Shown: positions 33,381 through 47,551, numbered from the stretch's first letter. The stretch: 64,000 nt of DNA from Mastigias papua (GCA_964019165.1 OZ025273.1:10752279-10816278); one strand, 5' to 3'. The notes: generated from the letters alone by a model not told the origin. A program made the numbers and translations.

Positions 33381-35905
33381 CACTGAAATTAATTGATTTT
33401 GAAGCTAGGCTGAAAATAGATGCAACCACCACAAATGTTCCCAGAGCGGTAAGGATGTAGCACTTTAGTATTTTATCAAACATACGACAAACTGAACTAG
33501 ATTGATTTCGCTTCCAGATTTTGATACTTGATAACACTGACCCAAATTTGCCTACAGCATCCTGCTAGACCATTGCAATTATACTCAATGCAGAATTGCA
33601 TTGACTTCTATTTCTTCTTTACGCAGATTGAAAAGTGATGACATTTAGCACATTACTCAGGCACCGCGGAACAGGGGGGCTGGGGGGGCTATAGCCCCCC
33701 ACTTTTTTCGAAAATAAACAATAACATTTTAAAGAGGTCAAAAGAATTCGCTAATGATTGATTACTATAGTTTTTCCTGTACTCAAACGCGGCATCTGAA
33801 TTGAGCACTAGTGTTGTGCTGCAGGGATTACTTTTTTGATCGTGACGTCAATAATAGAGTAATATAGCCACTTCGCTAAATTTTAGCCCCCCCCCCCCAC
33901 TTTCAGACTGCTCCGCGGTCCCTGTTACTACAGGCTATAATCTTTCATTTTTGATGAAAACTGACCTACACTGAACTTTATTGATTTTTGTTGGATACGG
34001 AACAGTGGTGCTTCAACCATGAGCTAATTTTGTCCAACAAGTAACGCCATAACCATTGGTTTTCGCTAAAAACTGAGCAGAATTCACATTGATTTATTTC
34101 TCTTGCAGGCTACAACACGGTTACAATCAGCAACTTTTGGTCAAAAAGTAAGACTATAACCTTTGGCATTTAATAAAACCTGACCGAATTTAACATTGAT
34201 TCATTTTGCTTAGGTTTTACACATTGGTTAAAATGAGCCAGTTTTGGCTAATAACTAAGGCTATAGCCTTTGGTTTTTCATTAAAGATGACCACAATTGA
34301 CATTGATTGATTTTGATTGGATTTTATAACTGTGGATAAAATGATCTAATTTTAGCCAAAAAGTACGGCTATAAACTTTGGGTTTTGATGACAAATGACC
34401 TTCATTGAAATTGATGGGTTTTGGTTGGAGATTCAGAAGTGGTGAAAATGGGCCAACAAGTAACGCGATAACCTTTGGTTTTTGATACAAAATGGCCAAA
34501 ATGGAAATTGATCGATTTTGATGGGATATTTAAAAGTGGTGAAAATGACCCAATTTTGGCCAAAAAGTAAGGCTATAGCCTTTGATTTTGATGAAAAATG
34601 ACCAAAAATAAAATTGATTGATTTTGATTCGAGATTATAAGCCAATTTTAGCCACGAGTCAAAGCTATAACCTTTGGTTTTTGATGAAAAATAACCAGAA
34701 TTGAAGTTGATTGATTTTGGTCTGCGATTAAAATGTGGTGAAAATGAGCCAATTTTGTTAAAAAAACTAAGACTATAACCTTTGGTTTTTGATGAAAAAT
34801 GAGCACAATTGAAATTGATTGACTTCCATTCGAGATTCAGAAGTGGTAGAAATGAACCAATTTTTGCGAAAATATTAGGCCATAACCTTTGGTTTTTGAT
34901 GACAAATGACAAAAGTTGAAAGTGATTGAATTTGAGTAGAGGTTAAAAAGTGGTGAAAATGACCCAATTTTTGGCCAATAAGGAGGGCTATAGCCTTTGG
35001 GTTTCATGACATGTGACAAGAATTGATATTGACTGATTTTGATTGAAGATTAAAAGATGATTAAAATGAGCCAATTTTGGCCAAACTGTGAGGCTATAGC
35101 CTTTGGCTTTTGATGAGGAATGACCAGAATTGACATTGATTCATTTTGATTGGAGATTCAGAAGTGGTTGAAATGGGCCAATTTTAGCCTAAAAGTAAGG
35201 CCATAACCTTTGGTTTTTGATGACAAATGACAAAAATTGACATTGTTTGATTTTGAATAGAGATTAAAAACTTGTGAAAATGACCCACTTTTGGCCAAAA
35301 AGTAAGGCTATAGCTTTTAATTTTGATGAAAAGTGACCAACACTGAAATTTATTGATTTTGATTGGAGATTAAACAGTGGTGAAAATGAGCCAGTTTTAG
35401 CCAACAAGCTATAGCCTTTGGTTTTTGATGAAAAATGACCGGAATTGACATTGATTGATTTTGATCTGCGATTAAAATGTGGTGACAGTGAGCCAATTTT
35501 GCTTAAAAACTAAGACTATAGCCTTAGGTTATTGAGGAAAACTAACACAAATTGAAATTGTTTGATTTTGAGTGGAGATTACAACGTTGTCAAATTCAGC
35601 CAATTTTGGCCAAAATGTAACCCTGTAGACTTTGTTTTTGATTAAAAATGACCAAAATTTAAACTGATTGATTTCGGTTGGAGATTACACAGTGGTGAAG
35701 ATGAGCAAACGTTGGTTAAAAAGTAAGGCTATAACCTTTGGTTTTTCATGACTACTGACCAGAAATAACATTGATTGATTTTGAGTGGAGATTAAAAATT
35801 GGTGAAATTGAACCAATTTTGGCCAAAGAGTAAGGCTATAGCCTTTGGTATTGATAAGAAATAACAAGATTTGCCATTGATTGATTTTGAATGGAAATTA
35901 ATCTC
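33380..35905 (-). repeat. Diverged satellite monomers, inverted orientation
   Basis: Units of about 90-110 bp read, on the top strand, GTAAGGCTATAGCCTTTGG, TTTTTGATGAAAAATGACC, TTGATTGATTTTGATTGG, then AGTGGTGAAAATGAGCC. This is the reverse complement of the main monomer with about 15-30 percent differences by eye. A hAT-like MITE interrupts it at 33658-33924. The ORFs in this stretch are repeats, not genes. Confidence 0.85.
33658..33924. mobile_element. hAT-like MITE inside the old satellite edge
   Basis: Ends CAGGCACCGCGGAACAG and CTGCTCCGCGGTCCCTG are inverted repeats with two mismatches. TTACT directly flanks both ends (33653-33657, 33925-33929). Next to each end is a C/G-rich run (GGGGGGCTATAGCCCCCC on the left, a C-run on the right). 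The 267-bp length, CAGG start and lack of ORF fit a non-autonomous hAT-type element; the 5-bp duplication is shorter than the usual 8. Confidence 0.8.
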
Positions 35906-36775
35906 CTTTCAAAATCAATCAATTTCAATTCTGGTCAATTTTTATCAAAAAACCAAAGGCTATAGTCTTGCTTTTTTGTCAAAATTGGTTCAAATTCACC
36001 ACTCTGCAGTACCCACTCAAAATCAATCAATTTCAATTTTGGTCACTTTTCATCAAAAACCAAAGATTATAGCCTTACGTTTTGGCTAGAACTGGCTCAT
36101 TTTCCTCCCTTTTTAATCTCCAATCACTATCACACTATTTCAATTTTGGTCACTTTTCATCAAAATCCAGAGTTTATATCTTTACGTTTTATCTGAGATT
36201 TGCTCATTCTAACAACTTTTGGATTTCTGTTTCTAACAACTTTTGGATTTCTGTTCAACATCAATCAATGTCAATTCTGGTCATTTATCATCAACTACCA
36301 AAGATTATAGCTTTAGTTTCTGTAAACAAAATTGGCTAATTTTGACTACATTTTAAGCGCAGACCAAAATCAATAAATTTCAAGTTTGGTCATTTTTCAT
36401 CAAAATCAAGGGCTATAGCCTTACTTGTTGGCCAAACTTGGGTCACTTTCACCACTTGCTAATCTCCACTCAAACTGCAACAATTTGAATTTTGATCATT
36501 TTCAATCAGACACAAACGGTTATAGAATTACTGCTTGGCCAAATATCACTCACTTTCATGACTTTTCAATCTGACATCGAATCAAAATCACTCCATTTCA
36601 AAATGATCATTTTGCATCAACAACCAAAGGTTACAGCCTTACCTTTTCCCACAACTCGATTACTTTCACTATATTCTAATTTTCTTCCAAATTCAATAAG
36701 GTTCAATTATTCTCTGTTTTCATCACACACCACTGTTTATACCTTACTTCAACACCATAATTTTCGCCATTCTAG
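35905..36775 (+). repeat. Diverged satellite monomers, + orientation (transition zone)
   Basis: From the turning point at about 35905 the units again read CAAAATCAATCAATTTCAAT, GGTCATTTTTCATCAAAA, CCAAAGGCTATAGCCTTA as in the main array, but with many substitutions and length changes. One internal duplication, AACAACTTTTGGATTTCTGT, is at 36210-36252. Similarity to the consensus rises towards the right. Confidence 0.85.
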
Positions 36776-38695
36776 CACTTCTAACTCTACACTCAAATTC
36801 AATCAATTTCAAATTTCGTCATTTTTCACCAAAATACCAAGGCTATAGCCTTACTTTTTGGCCAAACATCGCTGATTTGGATCACTTTTCAATCTGCAAT
36901 CAAAATCAATCAATTTCAAATTTGGTCATTTTTCACCAAAATACCAAGGCTATAGCCTTACTTTTTGGCCAAAAATCGCTGATTTGGATCACTTTTCAAT
37001 CTGCAATCAAAATCAATCAATTTCAAATTTGGTCATTTTTCACCACAATACTAAGGCTATAGCCTTACTTTTTGGCCAAAAATCGCTGATTTGGATCACT
37101 TTTCAATCTGCAATCAAAATCAATCAATTTCAAATTTGGTCATTTTTCACCAAAATACCAAGGCTATAGCCTTACTTTTTGGCCAAAAATCGCTGATTTG
37201 GATCACTTTTCAATCTGCAATCAAAATCAATCAATTTCAAATTTGGTCATTTTTCACCAAAATACCAAGGCTATAGCCTTACTTTTTGGCCAAAAATCGC
37301 TGATTTGGATCACTTTTCAATCTGCAATCAAAATCAATCAATTTCAAATTTGGTCATTTTTCACCAAAATACCAAGGCTATAGCCTTACTTTTTGGCCAC
37401 AAATCGCTGATTTGGATCACTTTTCAATCTGCAATCAAAATCAATCAAATTCAAATTTGGTCATTTTTCACCAAAATACCAAGGCTATAGCCTTACTTTT
37501 TGGCCAAAAATCGCTGATTTGGATCACTTTTCAATCTGCAATCAAAATCAATCAATTTCAAATTTGGTCATTTTTCACCAAAATACCAAGGCTATAGCCT
37601 TACTTTTTGGCCAAAAATCGCTGATTTGGATCACATTTCAATCTGCAATCAAAATCAATCAATTTCAAATTTGGTCATTTTTCACCAAAATACCAAGGCT
37701 ATAGCCTTACTTTTTGGCCAAAAATCGCTGATTTGGATCACATTTCAAGCTGCAATCAAAATCAATCAATTTCAAATTTGGTCATTTGTCACCATAATAC
37801 CAAGGCTATAGCCTTACTGTTTGGCCAAATATCGCTGATTTGGATCACTTTTCAATCTGCAATCAAAATCAATCAATTTCAAATTTGGTCATTTTTCACC
37901 AAAATACCAAGGCTATAGCCTTACGTTTTGGCCACAAATCGCTGATTTGGATCACTTTTCAATCTGCAATCAAAATCAATCAATTTCAAATTTGGTCATG
38001 TTTCACCAAAATACCAAGGCTATAGCCTTACTTTATGGCCAAAAATCGCCGATATGGATCATTTTTCAATCTGCAATCAAAATCAATCAATTTCAAATTT
38101 GGTCATTTTTCACCAAAATACCAAGGCTATAGCCTTACTTTTTGGCCACACATCGCTGATTTGGATCACTTTTCAATCTGCAATCAAAATCAATCAATTT
38201 CAAATTTGGTCATTTTTCACCAAAATACCAAGGCTATAGCCTTACTTTTTGGCCAAACATCGCTGATTTGGATCACTTTTCAATCTGCAATCAAAATCAA
38301 TCAATTTCAAATTTGGTCATTTTTCACCAAAATACCAAGGCTATAGCCTTACTTTATGGCCAAAAATCGCTGATTTGGATCACTTTTCAATCTGCAATCA
38401 AAATCAATCAATTTCAAATTTGGTCATTTTTCACCAAAATACCAAGGCTATAGCCTTACTTTTTGGCCAAACATCGCTGATTTGGATCACTTTTCAATCT
38501 GCAATCAAAATCAATCAATTTCAAATTTGGTCATTTTTCACCAAAATACCAAGGCTATAGCCTTACTTTTTGGCCAAAAATCGCTGATTTGGATCACTTT
38601 TCAATCTGCAATCAAAATCAATCAATTTCAAATTTGGTCATTTTTCACCAAAATACCAAGGCTATAGCCTTACTTTTTGGCCAAAAATCGCTGAT

Positions 38696-41263
38696 TTGGA
38701 TCACTTTTCAATCTGCAATCAAAATCAATCAATTTCAAATTTGGTCATTTTTCACCAAAATACCAAGGCTATAGCCTTACTTTTTGGCCAAAAATCGCTG
38801 ATTTGGATCACTTTTCAGTCTGCAATCAAAGTCAATCAATTTCAAATTTGGTCATTTTTCACCAAAATACCAAGGCTATAGCCTTACTTTATGGCCAAAA
38901 ATCGCTGATTTGGATCACTTTTCAATCTGCAATCAAAATCAATCAATTTCAAATTTGTTCATTTTTCACCAAAATACCAAGGCTATAGCCTTACTTTTTG
39001 GCCAAAAATCGCTGATTTGGATCACTTTTCAATCTGTAATCAAAATCAATCAATTTCAAATTTGGTCATTTTTCACCAAAACACTAAGGCTATAGCCTTA
39101 CTTTTTGGCCACAAATCGCTGATTTGGATCACTTTTCAATCTGCAATCAAAATCAATCAAATTCAAATTTGGTCATTTTTCACCAAAATACCAAGGCTAT
39201 AGCCTTACTTTTTGGCCAAACATCGCTGATTTGGATCACTTTTCAATCTGCAATCAAAATCAATCAATTTCAAATTTGGTCATTTTTCACCAAAATACCA
39301 AGGCTATAGCCTTACTTTTTGGCCAAAAATCGCTGATTTGGATCACTTTTCAATCTGCAATCAAAATCAATCAATTTCAAATTTGGTCAGTTTTCACCAA
39401 AATACCAAGGCTATAGCCTTACTTTTTGGCCAAAAATCGCTGATTTGGATCACTTTTCAATCTGCAATCAAAATCAATCAATTTCAAATTTGGTCATTTT
39501 TCACCAAAATACCAAGGCTATAGCCATCCTTTTTGGCCAAAAATCGCTGATTTGGATCACTTTTCAATCTGCAATCAAAATCAATCAATTTCAAATTTGG
39601 TCATTTTTCACCAAAATACCAAGGCTATAGCCTTACGTTTTGGCCACAAATCGCTGATTTGGATCACTTTTCAATCTGCAATCAAAATCAATCAATTTCA
39701 AATTTGGTCATGTTTCACCAAAATACCAAGGCTATAGCCTTACTTTATGGCCAAAAATCGCCGATATGGATCATTTTTCAATCTGCAATCAAAATCAATC
39801 AATTTCAAATTTGGTCATTTTTCACCAAAACACCAAGGCTATAGCCTTACTTTTTGGCCAAAATTCGCTGATTTGGATCACTTTTCAATCTGCAATCAAA
39901 ATCAATCAATTTCAAATTTGGTCATTTTTCACCAAAATACCAAGGCTATAGCCTTACTTTTTGGCCAAAAATCGCTGATTTGGATCACTTTTCAATCTGC
40001 AATCAAAATCAATCAATTTCAAATTTGGTCATTTTTCACCAAAATACCAAGGCTATAGCCTTACTTTTTGGCCAAAAATCGCTGATTTGGATCACTTTTC
40101 AGTCTGCAATCAAAGTCAATCAATTTCAAATTTGGTCATTTTTCACCAAAATACCAAGGCTATAGCCTTACTTTATGGCCAAAAATCGCTGATTTGGATC
40201 ACTTTTCAATCTGCAATCAAAATCAATCAATTTCAAATTTGTTCATTTTTCACCAAAATACCAAGGCTATAGCCTTACTTTTTGGCCAAAAATCGCTGAT
40301 TTGGATCACTTTTCAATCTGTAATCAAAATCAATCAATTTCAAATTTGGTCATTTTTCACCAAAACACTAAGGCTATAGCCTTACTTTTTGGCCACAAAT
40401 CGCTGATTTGGATCACTTTTCAATCTGCAATCAAAATCAATCAAATTCAAATTTGGTCATTTTTCACCAAAATACCAAGGCTATAGCCTTACTTTTTGGC
40501 CAAACATCGCTGATTTGGATCACTTTTCAATCTGCAATCAAAATCAATCAATTTCAAATTTGGTCATTTTTCACCAAAATACCAAGGCTATAGCCTTACT
40601 TTTTGGCCAAAAATCGCTGATTTGGATCACTTTTCAATCTGCAATCAAAATCAATCAATTTCAAATTTGGTCATTTTTCACCAAAATACCAAGGCTATAG
40701 CCTTACTTTTTGGCCAAAAATCGCTGATTTGGATCACTTTTCCATCTGCAATCAAAATCAATCAATTTCAAATTTGGTCATTTTTCACCAAAATACCAAG
40801 GCTATAGCCATCCTTTTTGGCCAAAAATCGCTGATTTGGATCACTTTTCAATCTGCAATCAAAATCAATCAATTTCAAATTTGGTCATTTTTCACCAAAA
40901 TACCAAGGCTATAGCCTTACGTTTTGGCCACAAATCGCTGATTTGGATCACTTTTCAATCTGCAATCAAAATCAATCAATTTCAAATTTGGTCATGTTTC
41001 ACCAAAATACCAAGGCTATAGCCTTACTTTATGGCCAAAAATCGCCGATATGGATCATTTTTCAATCTGCAATCAAAATCAATCAATTTCAAATTTGGTC
41101 ATTTTTCACCAAAACACCAAGGCTATAGCCTTACTTTTTGGCCAAAATTCGCTGATTTGGATCACTTTTCAATCTGCAATCAAAATCAATCAATTTCAAA
41201 TTTGGTCATTTTTCACCAAAATACCAAGGCTATAGCCTTACTTTATGGCCAAACATCGCTGAT
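38696..41263 (+). repeat. Higher-order repeat: 12 monomers (1284 bp) x 2
   Basis: Diagnostic variants repeat in the same order 1284 bp apart: CAGTCTGCAATCAAAGTCAA at about 38816 and 40100; TTTGTTCATTTTTC at about 38955 and 40238; GCCATCCTTTTTGG at about 39523 and 40806; GCCGATATGGATCATTTTTC at about 39760 and 41044. Only a few bases differ between the copies. Part of the same variant order also occurs 1712 bp (16 monomers) earlier, from 37305 to about 38054. Confidence 0.9.
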
Positions 41264-44069
41264 TTGGATCACTTTTCAATCTGCAATCAAAATCAATCAA
41301 TTTCAAATTTGGTCATTTTTCACCAAAATACCAAGGCTATAGCCTTACTTTATGGCCAAAAATCGCTGATTTGGATCACTTTTCAATCTGCAATCAAAAT
41401 CAATCAATTTCAAATTTGGTCATTTTTCACCAAAATACCAAGGCTATAGCCTTACTTTATGGCCAAAAATCGCTGATATGGATCACTTTTCAATCTGCAA
41501 TCAAAATCAATCAATTTCAAATTTGGTCATTTTTCACCAAAATACCAAGGCTATAGCCTTACTTTTTGGCCACACATCGCTGATGTGGATCACTTTTCAA
41601 TCTGCAATCAAAATCAATCAATTTCAAATTTGGTCATTTTTCACCAAAATACCAAGGCTATAGCCTTACTTTTTGGCCAAAAATCGCTGATTTGGATCAC
41701 TTTGCAATCTGCAATCAAAATCAATCAATTTCAAATTTTGTCATTTTTCACCACAATACCAAGGCTATAGCCTTACTTTTCGGCCAAAAATCGCTGATTT
41801 GGATCACTTTTCAATCTGCAATCAAAATCAATCAATTTCAAATTTGGTCATTTTTCACCAAAATACCAAGGCTATAGCCTTACTTTTTGGCCACAAATCG
41901 CTGATTTGGATCACTTTTCAATCTGCAATCAAAATCAATCAATTTCAACTTTGGTCCTTTTTCACCAAAATACCAAGGCTATAGCCTTACTTTTTGGCCA
42001 AACATCGCTGATGTGGATCACTTTTCAATCTGCAATCAAAATCAATCAATTTCAAATTTGGTCATTTTTCACCATAATACCAAGGCTATAGCCTTACTTT
42101 ATGGCCAAAAATCGCTGATTTGGATCACTTTTCAATCTGCAATCAAAATCAATCAATTTCAAATTTGGTCATTTTTCACCATAATACAAAGGCTATCGCC
42201 TTACTTTTTGGCCAAAAATCGCTGATTTGGATCACTTTTCAATCTGCAATCAAAATCAATCAATTTCAAATTTGGTCATTTTTCACCAAAATACCAAGGC
42301 TATAGCCTTACTTTCTGGCCAAAAATCGCTGATTTGGATCACTTTTCAATCTGCAATCAAAATCAATCAAATTCAATTTAGGTCATTTGTCGCTCAGTTG
42401 CGGGCAAAATACCAAGGCTATAGCCTTACTTTTTCGCCAAAACTCGCTGATTTGGATCACTTTTCAATCTGCAATCAAAATCAATCAATTTCAAATTTGG
42501 TCATTTTTCACCAAAATACTAAGGCTATAGCCTTACTTTTTGGCCAAACCTCGCTGATTTGGATCACTTTTCAATCTGTAATCAAAATCAATCAAATTCA
42601 AATTTGGTCATTTTTCACCAAAATACCAAGGCTATAGCCTTACTTTTTGGCCAAAAATCGCTGATTTGGATCACTTTTCAATCTGCAATCAAAATCAATC
42701 AATTTCAAATTTGGTCATGTTTCACCATAATACCAAGGCTATAGCCTTACTTTTTGGCCAAAAATCGCTGATTTGGATCACTTTTCAATCTGCAATCAAA
42801 ATCAATCAAATTCAAATTTGGTCATTTTTCACCAAAATACCAAGGCTATAGCCTTACTTTTTGGCCACACATCGCTGATTTGGATCACTTTTCAATCTGC
42901 AATCAAAATCAATCAATTTCAAATTTGGTCATTTTTCACCAAAATACCAAGGCTATAGCCTTACTTTTTGGCCACAAATCGCTGATTTGGATCACTTTTC
43001 AATCTGCAATCAAAATCAATCAATTTCAACTTTGGTCCTTTTTCACCATAATACCAAGGTTATAGCCTTACTTTTTGGCCAAAAATCGCTGATTTGGATC
43101 ACTTTTCAATCTGCAATCAAAATCAATCAATTTCAAACTTGGTCATTTTTCACCAAAATACCAAGGCTATAGCCTTACTTTATGGCCAAATATCGCTGAT
43201 TTGGATCACTTTTCAATCTTGCAATCAAACTCAATCAATTTCAAATTTGGTCATTTTTCACCATAATTCCAAGGCAATAGCCTTACTTTTTCGCCAAAAA
43301 TCGCTGATTTGGATCACTTTTCAATCTGCAATCAAAATCAATCAATTTCAAATTTGGTCATTTTTCACCAAAATACCAAGGCTATAGCCTTACTTTTTGG
43401 CCAAAAATCGCTGATTTGGATCACTTTTCAATCTGCAATCAAAATCAATCAATTTCAAATTTGGTCATTTTTCACCAAAATACCAAGGCTATAGCCTTAC
43501 TTTTTGGCCAAAAATCGCTGATTTGGATCACTTTTCAGTCTGCAATCAAAGTCAATCAATTTCAAAGTTGGTCATTTTTCACCAAAATACCAAGGCTATA
43601 GCCTTACTTTATGGCCAAAAATCGCTGATTTGGATCACTTTTCAATCTGCAATCAAAATCAATCAAATTCAATTTAGGTCATTTGTCGCTCAGTTGCGGG
43701 CAAAATACCAAGGCTATAGCCTTACTTTTTCGCCAAAACTCGCTGATTTGGATCACTTTTCAATCTTGCAATCAAACTCAATCAATTTCAAATTTTGTCA
43801 TTTTTCACCATAATACCAAGGCAATAGCCTTACTTTTTCGCCATCAATCGCTGATTTGGATCACTTTTCAATCTGCAATCAAAATCAATCAATTTCAAAT
43901 TTGGTCATTTTTCACCAAAATACCAAGGCTATAGCCTTACTTTTTCGCCAAAAATCGCTGATTTGGATCACTTTTCAATCTGCAATCAAAATCAATCAAT
44001 TTCAAATTTGTTCATTTTTCACCAAAATACCAAGGCTATAGCCTTACTTTTTGGCCAAAAATCGCTGAT

Positions 44070-44949
44070 TTGGATCACTTTTCAGTCTGCAATCAAAGTC
44101 AATCAATTTCAAATTTGGTCATTTTTCACCAAAATACCAAGGCTATAGCCTTACTTTATGGCCAAAAATCGCTGATTTGGATCACTTTTCAATCTGCAAT
44201 CAAAATCAATCAATTTCAAATTTGGTCATTTTTCACCAAAATACCAAGGCTATAGCCTTACTTTTTGGCCAAAATTCGCTGATTTGGATCACTTTTCAAT
44301 CTGCAATCAACATCAATCAATTTCAGTTTAGGTCATTTGTCGCTCATTTGCGGGCAAAATACCAAGGCTATAGCCTTACTTTTTCGCCAAAACTCGCTGA
44401 TTTGGATCACTTTTCAATCTTGCAATCAAACTCAATCAATTTCAAATTTGGTCATTTTTCACCATAATACCAAGGCAATAGCCTTACTTTTTGGCCAAAA
44501 ATCGCTGATTTGGATCACTTTTCAGTCTGCAATCAAAGTCAATCAATTTCAAATTTGGTCATTTTTCACCAAAATACCAAGGCTATAGCCTTACTTTATG
44601 GCCAAAAATCGCTGATTTGGATCACTTTTCAATCTGCAATCAAAATCAATCAATTTCAAATTTGGTCATTTTTCACCAAAATACCAAGGCTATAGCCTTA
44701 CTTTTTGGCCAAAATTCGCTGATTTGGATCACTTTTCAATCTGCAATCAACATCAATCAATTTCAGTTTAGGTCATTTGTCGCTCATTTGCGGGCAAAAT
44801 ACCAAGGCTATAGCCTTACTTTTTCGCCAAAACTCGCTGATTTGGATCACTTTTCAATCTTGCAATCAAACTCAATCAATTTCAAATTTGGTCATTTTTC
44901 ACCATAATACCAAGGCAATAGCCTTACTTTTTGGCCAAAAATCGCTGAT
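44070..44949 (+). repeat. Higher-order repeat: 440 bp (107+107+118+108) x 2
   Basis: The four-monomer block from 44070 is repeated from 44510 with the same length variants in the same order. Each block has one 118-bp unit (TTTGTCGCTCATTTGCGGGC) and one 108-bp unit (CAATCTTGCAATC), which makes the period obvious. Confidence 0.9.
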
Positions 44950-47551
44950 TTGGATCACTTTTCAATCTGCAATCAAAATCAATCAATTTCAAATTTGGTC
45001 ATTTTTCACCAAAATACCAAGGCTATAGCCTTACTTTTTGGCCAAAAATCGCTGATTTGGATCACTTTTCAATCTGCAATCAAAATCAATCAATTTCAAA
45101 TTTGGTCATTTTTCACCAAAATACCAAGGCTATAGCCTTACTTTTTGGCCAAAAATCGCTGATTTGGATCACTTTTCAATCTGCAATCAAAGTCAATCAA
45201 TTTCAAATTTGGTCATTTTTCACCAAAATACCAAGGCTATAGCCTTACTTTATGGCCAAAAATCGCTGATTTGGATCACTTTTCAATCTGCAATCAAAAT
45301 CAATCAAATTCAATTTAGGTCATTTGTCGCTCAGTTGCGGGCAAAATACCAAGGCTATAGCCTTACTTTTTCGCCAAAACTCGCTGATTTGGATCACATT
45401 TCAATCTGCAATCAAAATCAATCAATTTCAAATTTGGTCATTTTTCACCAAACTACCAAGGCTATAGCCTTACTTTTTCGCAAAAAAATCGCTGATTTGG
45501 ATCACTTTTCAATCTGCAATCAAAATCAATCAATTTCAAATTTGGTCATTTTTCACCATAATACCAAGGCTATAGCCTTACTTTTTGGCCAAAAATCGCT
45601 GATTTGGATCACTTTTCAATCTGCAATCAAAATCAATCAATTTCAAATTTGGTCATTTTTCACCAAAATACCAAGGCTATAGCCTTACTTTTTGGCCAAA
45701 AATCGCTGATTTGGATCACTTTTCAATCTGCAATCAAAATCAATCAATTTCAATTTAGGTCATTTTTCACCAAAATACCAAGGCTATAGCCTTACTTTTT
45801 GGCCAAAAATCGCTGATTTGGATCACTTTTCAATCTGCAATCAAAATCAATCAATTTCAAATTTGGTCATTTTTCACCATAATACCAAGGCTATAGCCTT
45901 ACTTTTTGGCCAAAAATCGCTGATTTGGATCACTTTTCAATCTGCAATCAAAATCAATCAATTTCAAATTTGGTCATTTTTCACCAAAATACCAAGGCTA
46001 TAGCCTTACTTTTTGGCCAAAAATCGCTGATTTGGATCACTTTTCAATCTGCAATCAAAATCAATCAATTTCAATTTAGGTCATTTTTCACCAAAATACC
46101 AAGGCTATAGCCTTACTTTTTGGCCAAAAATCGCTGATTTGGATCACTTTTCAATCTGCAATCAAAATCAATCAATTTCAAATTTGGTCATTTTTCACCA
46201 AAATACCAAGGCTATAGCCTTACTTTTTGGCCAAAAATCGCTGATTTGGATCACTTTTCAATCTGCAATCAAAATCAATCAATTTCAAATTTGGTCATTT
46301 TTCACCATAATACCAAGGCTATAGCCTTACTTTTTGGCCAAAAATCGCTGATTTGGATCACTTTTCAATCTGCAATCAAAATCAATCAAATTCAAATTTG
46401 GTCATTTTTCACCAAAATACCAAGGCTATAGCCTTACTTTTTGGCCAAACATCGCTGATTTGGATCACTTTTCAATCTGCAATCAAAATCAACCAATTTC
46501 AAAGTTGGTCATTTTTCACCATAATACCAAGGCTATAGCCATACTTTTTGGCCAAAAATCGCTGATTTGGATCAGTTTTCAATCTGCAATCAAAATCAAT
46601 CAATTTCAAATTTGGTCATTTTTCACCAAAATACCAAGGCTATAGCCTTACTTTTTGGCCAAAAATCGCTGATTTGGATCACTTTTCAATCTGCAATCAA
46701 AATCAATCAAATTCAATTTAGGTCATTTGTCGCTCAGTTGCGGGCAACATACCAAGGCTATAGCCTTACTTTTTCGCCAAAACTCGCTGATTTGGGTCAC
46801 ATTTCAATCTGCAATCAAAATCATTCAATTTCAAATTTGGTCATTTTTCACCAAAATACCAAGGCTATAGCCTTACTTTTTCTCCAAAACTCGCTGATTT
46901 GGATCACATTTCAATCTGCAATCAAAATCAATCATTTTCAAATTTGGTCATTTTTCACCAAAATACCAAGGCTATAACCTTACTTTTTCGCCAAACATCG
47001 CTGAGTTGGATCACTTTCCAATCTGCAATCAAAATCAATCAATTTCAAATTTGGTCATTTTTCACCAAAATACCAAGGCTATAGCCTTACTTTTTGGCCA
47101 AATATCGCTGATTTGGATCACTTTTCAATCTGCAATTAATATCAATCAATTTCAAATTTGGTCATTTGTAACCAAAATACCAAGGCTATAGCCTTACTTT
47201 TTGGCCAAATATCGCTGAGTTGGATCACTTTTCAATCTGCAATCAAAATCAATGAATTTCAAATTTGGTCATTTTTCGCCAAAATACCAAGGCTATAGCC
47301 TTACTTTTTGGGCAAAAATCGCTGATTTGGATCACTTTTCAATCTGCAATCAAAATCAATCAATTTCAATTTACGTCATTTGTCGCTCAGTTGCGGGCAA
47401 GATACCAAGGCTATAGCCTTACTTTTTGGCCAAAAATCGCTGATTTGGATCACATTTCAATCTGCAATCAAAATCAATCAATTTCAAATTTGGTCATTTT
47501 TCACCAAAATACTAAGGCTATAGCCTTACTTTTTGGCCAAAAATCGCTGAT

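Noticed and set aside
34281..35867. Minus-strand ORFs of 60-159 codons with repeated 'INFNFGHFSSKTKGYS' wording
   Set aside because: They are diverged inverted satellite monomers, not a protein family.
42360..42415. CENP-B-box-like string in the 118-bp variant (GTCGCTCAGTTGCGGG)
   Set aside because: The CENP-B box needs TTCG-4-A-2-CGGG. Here the first base differs, the spacing to CGGG is one too long and the central A does not fit. Treated as chance resemblance.
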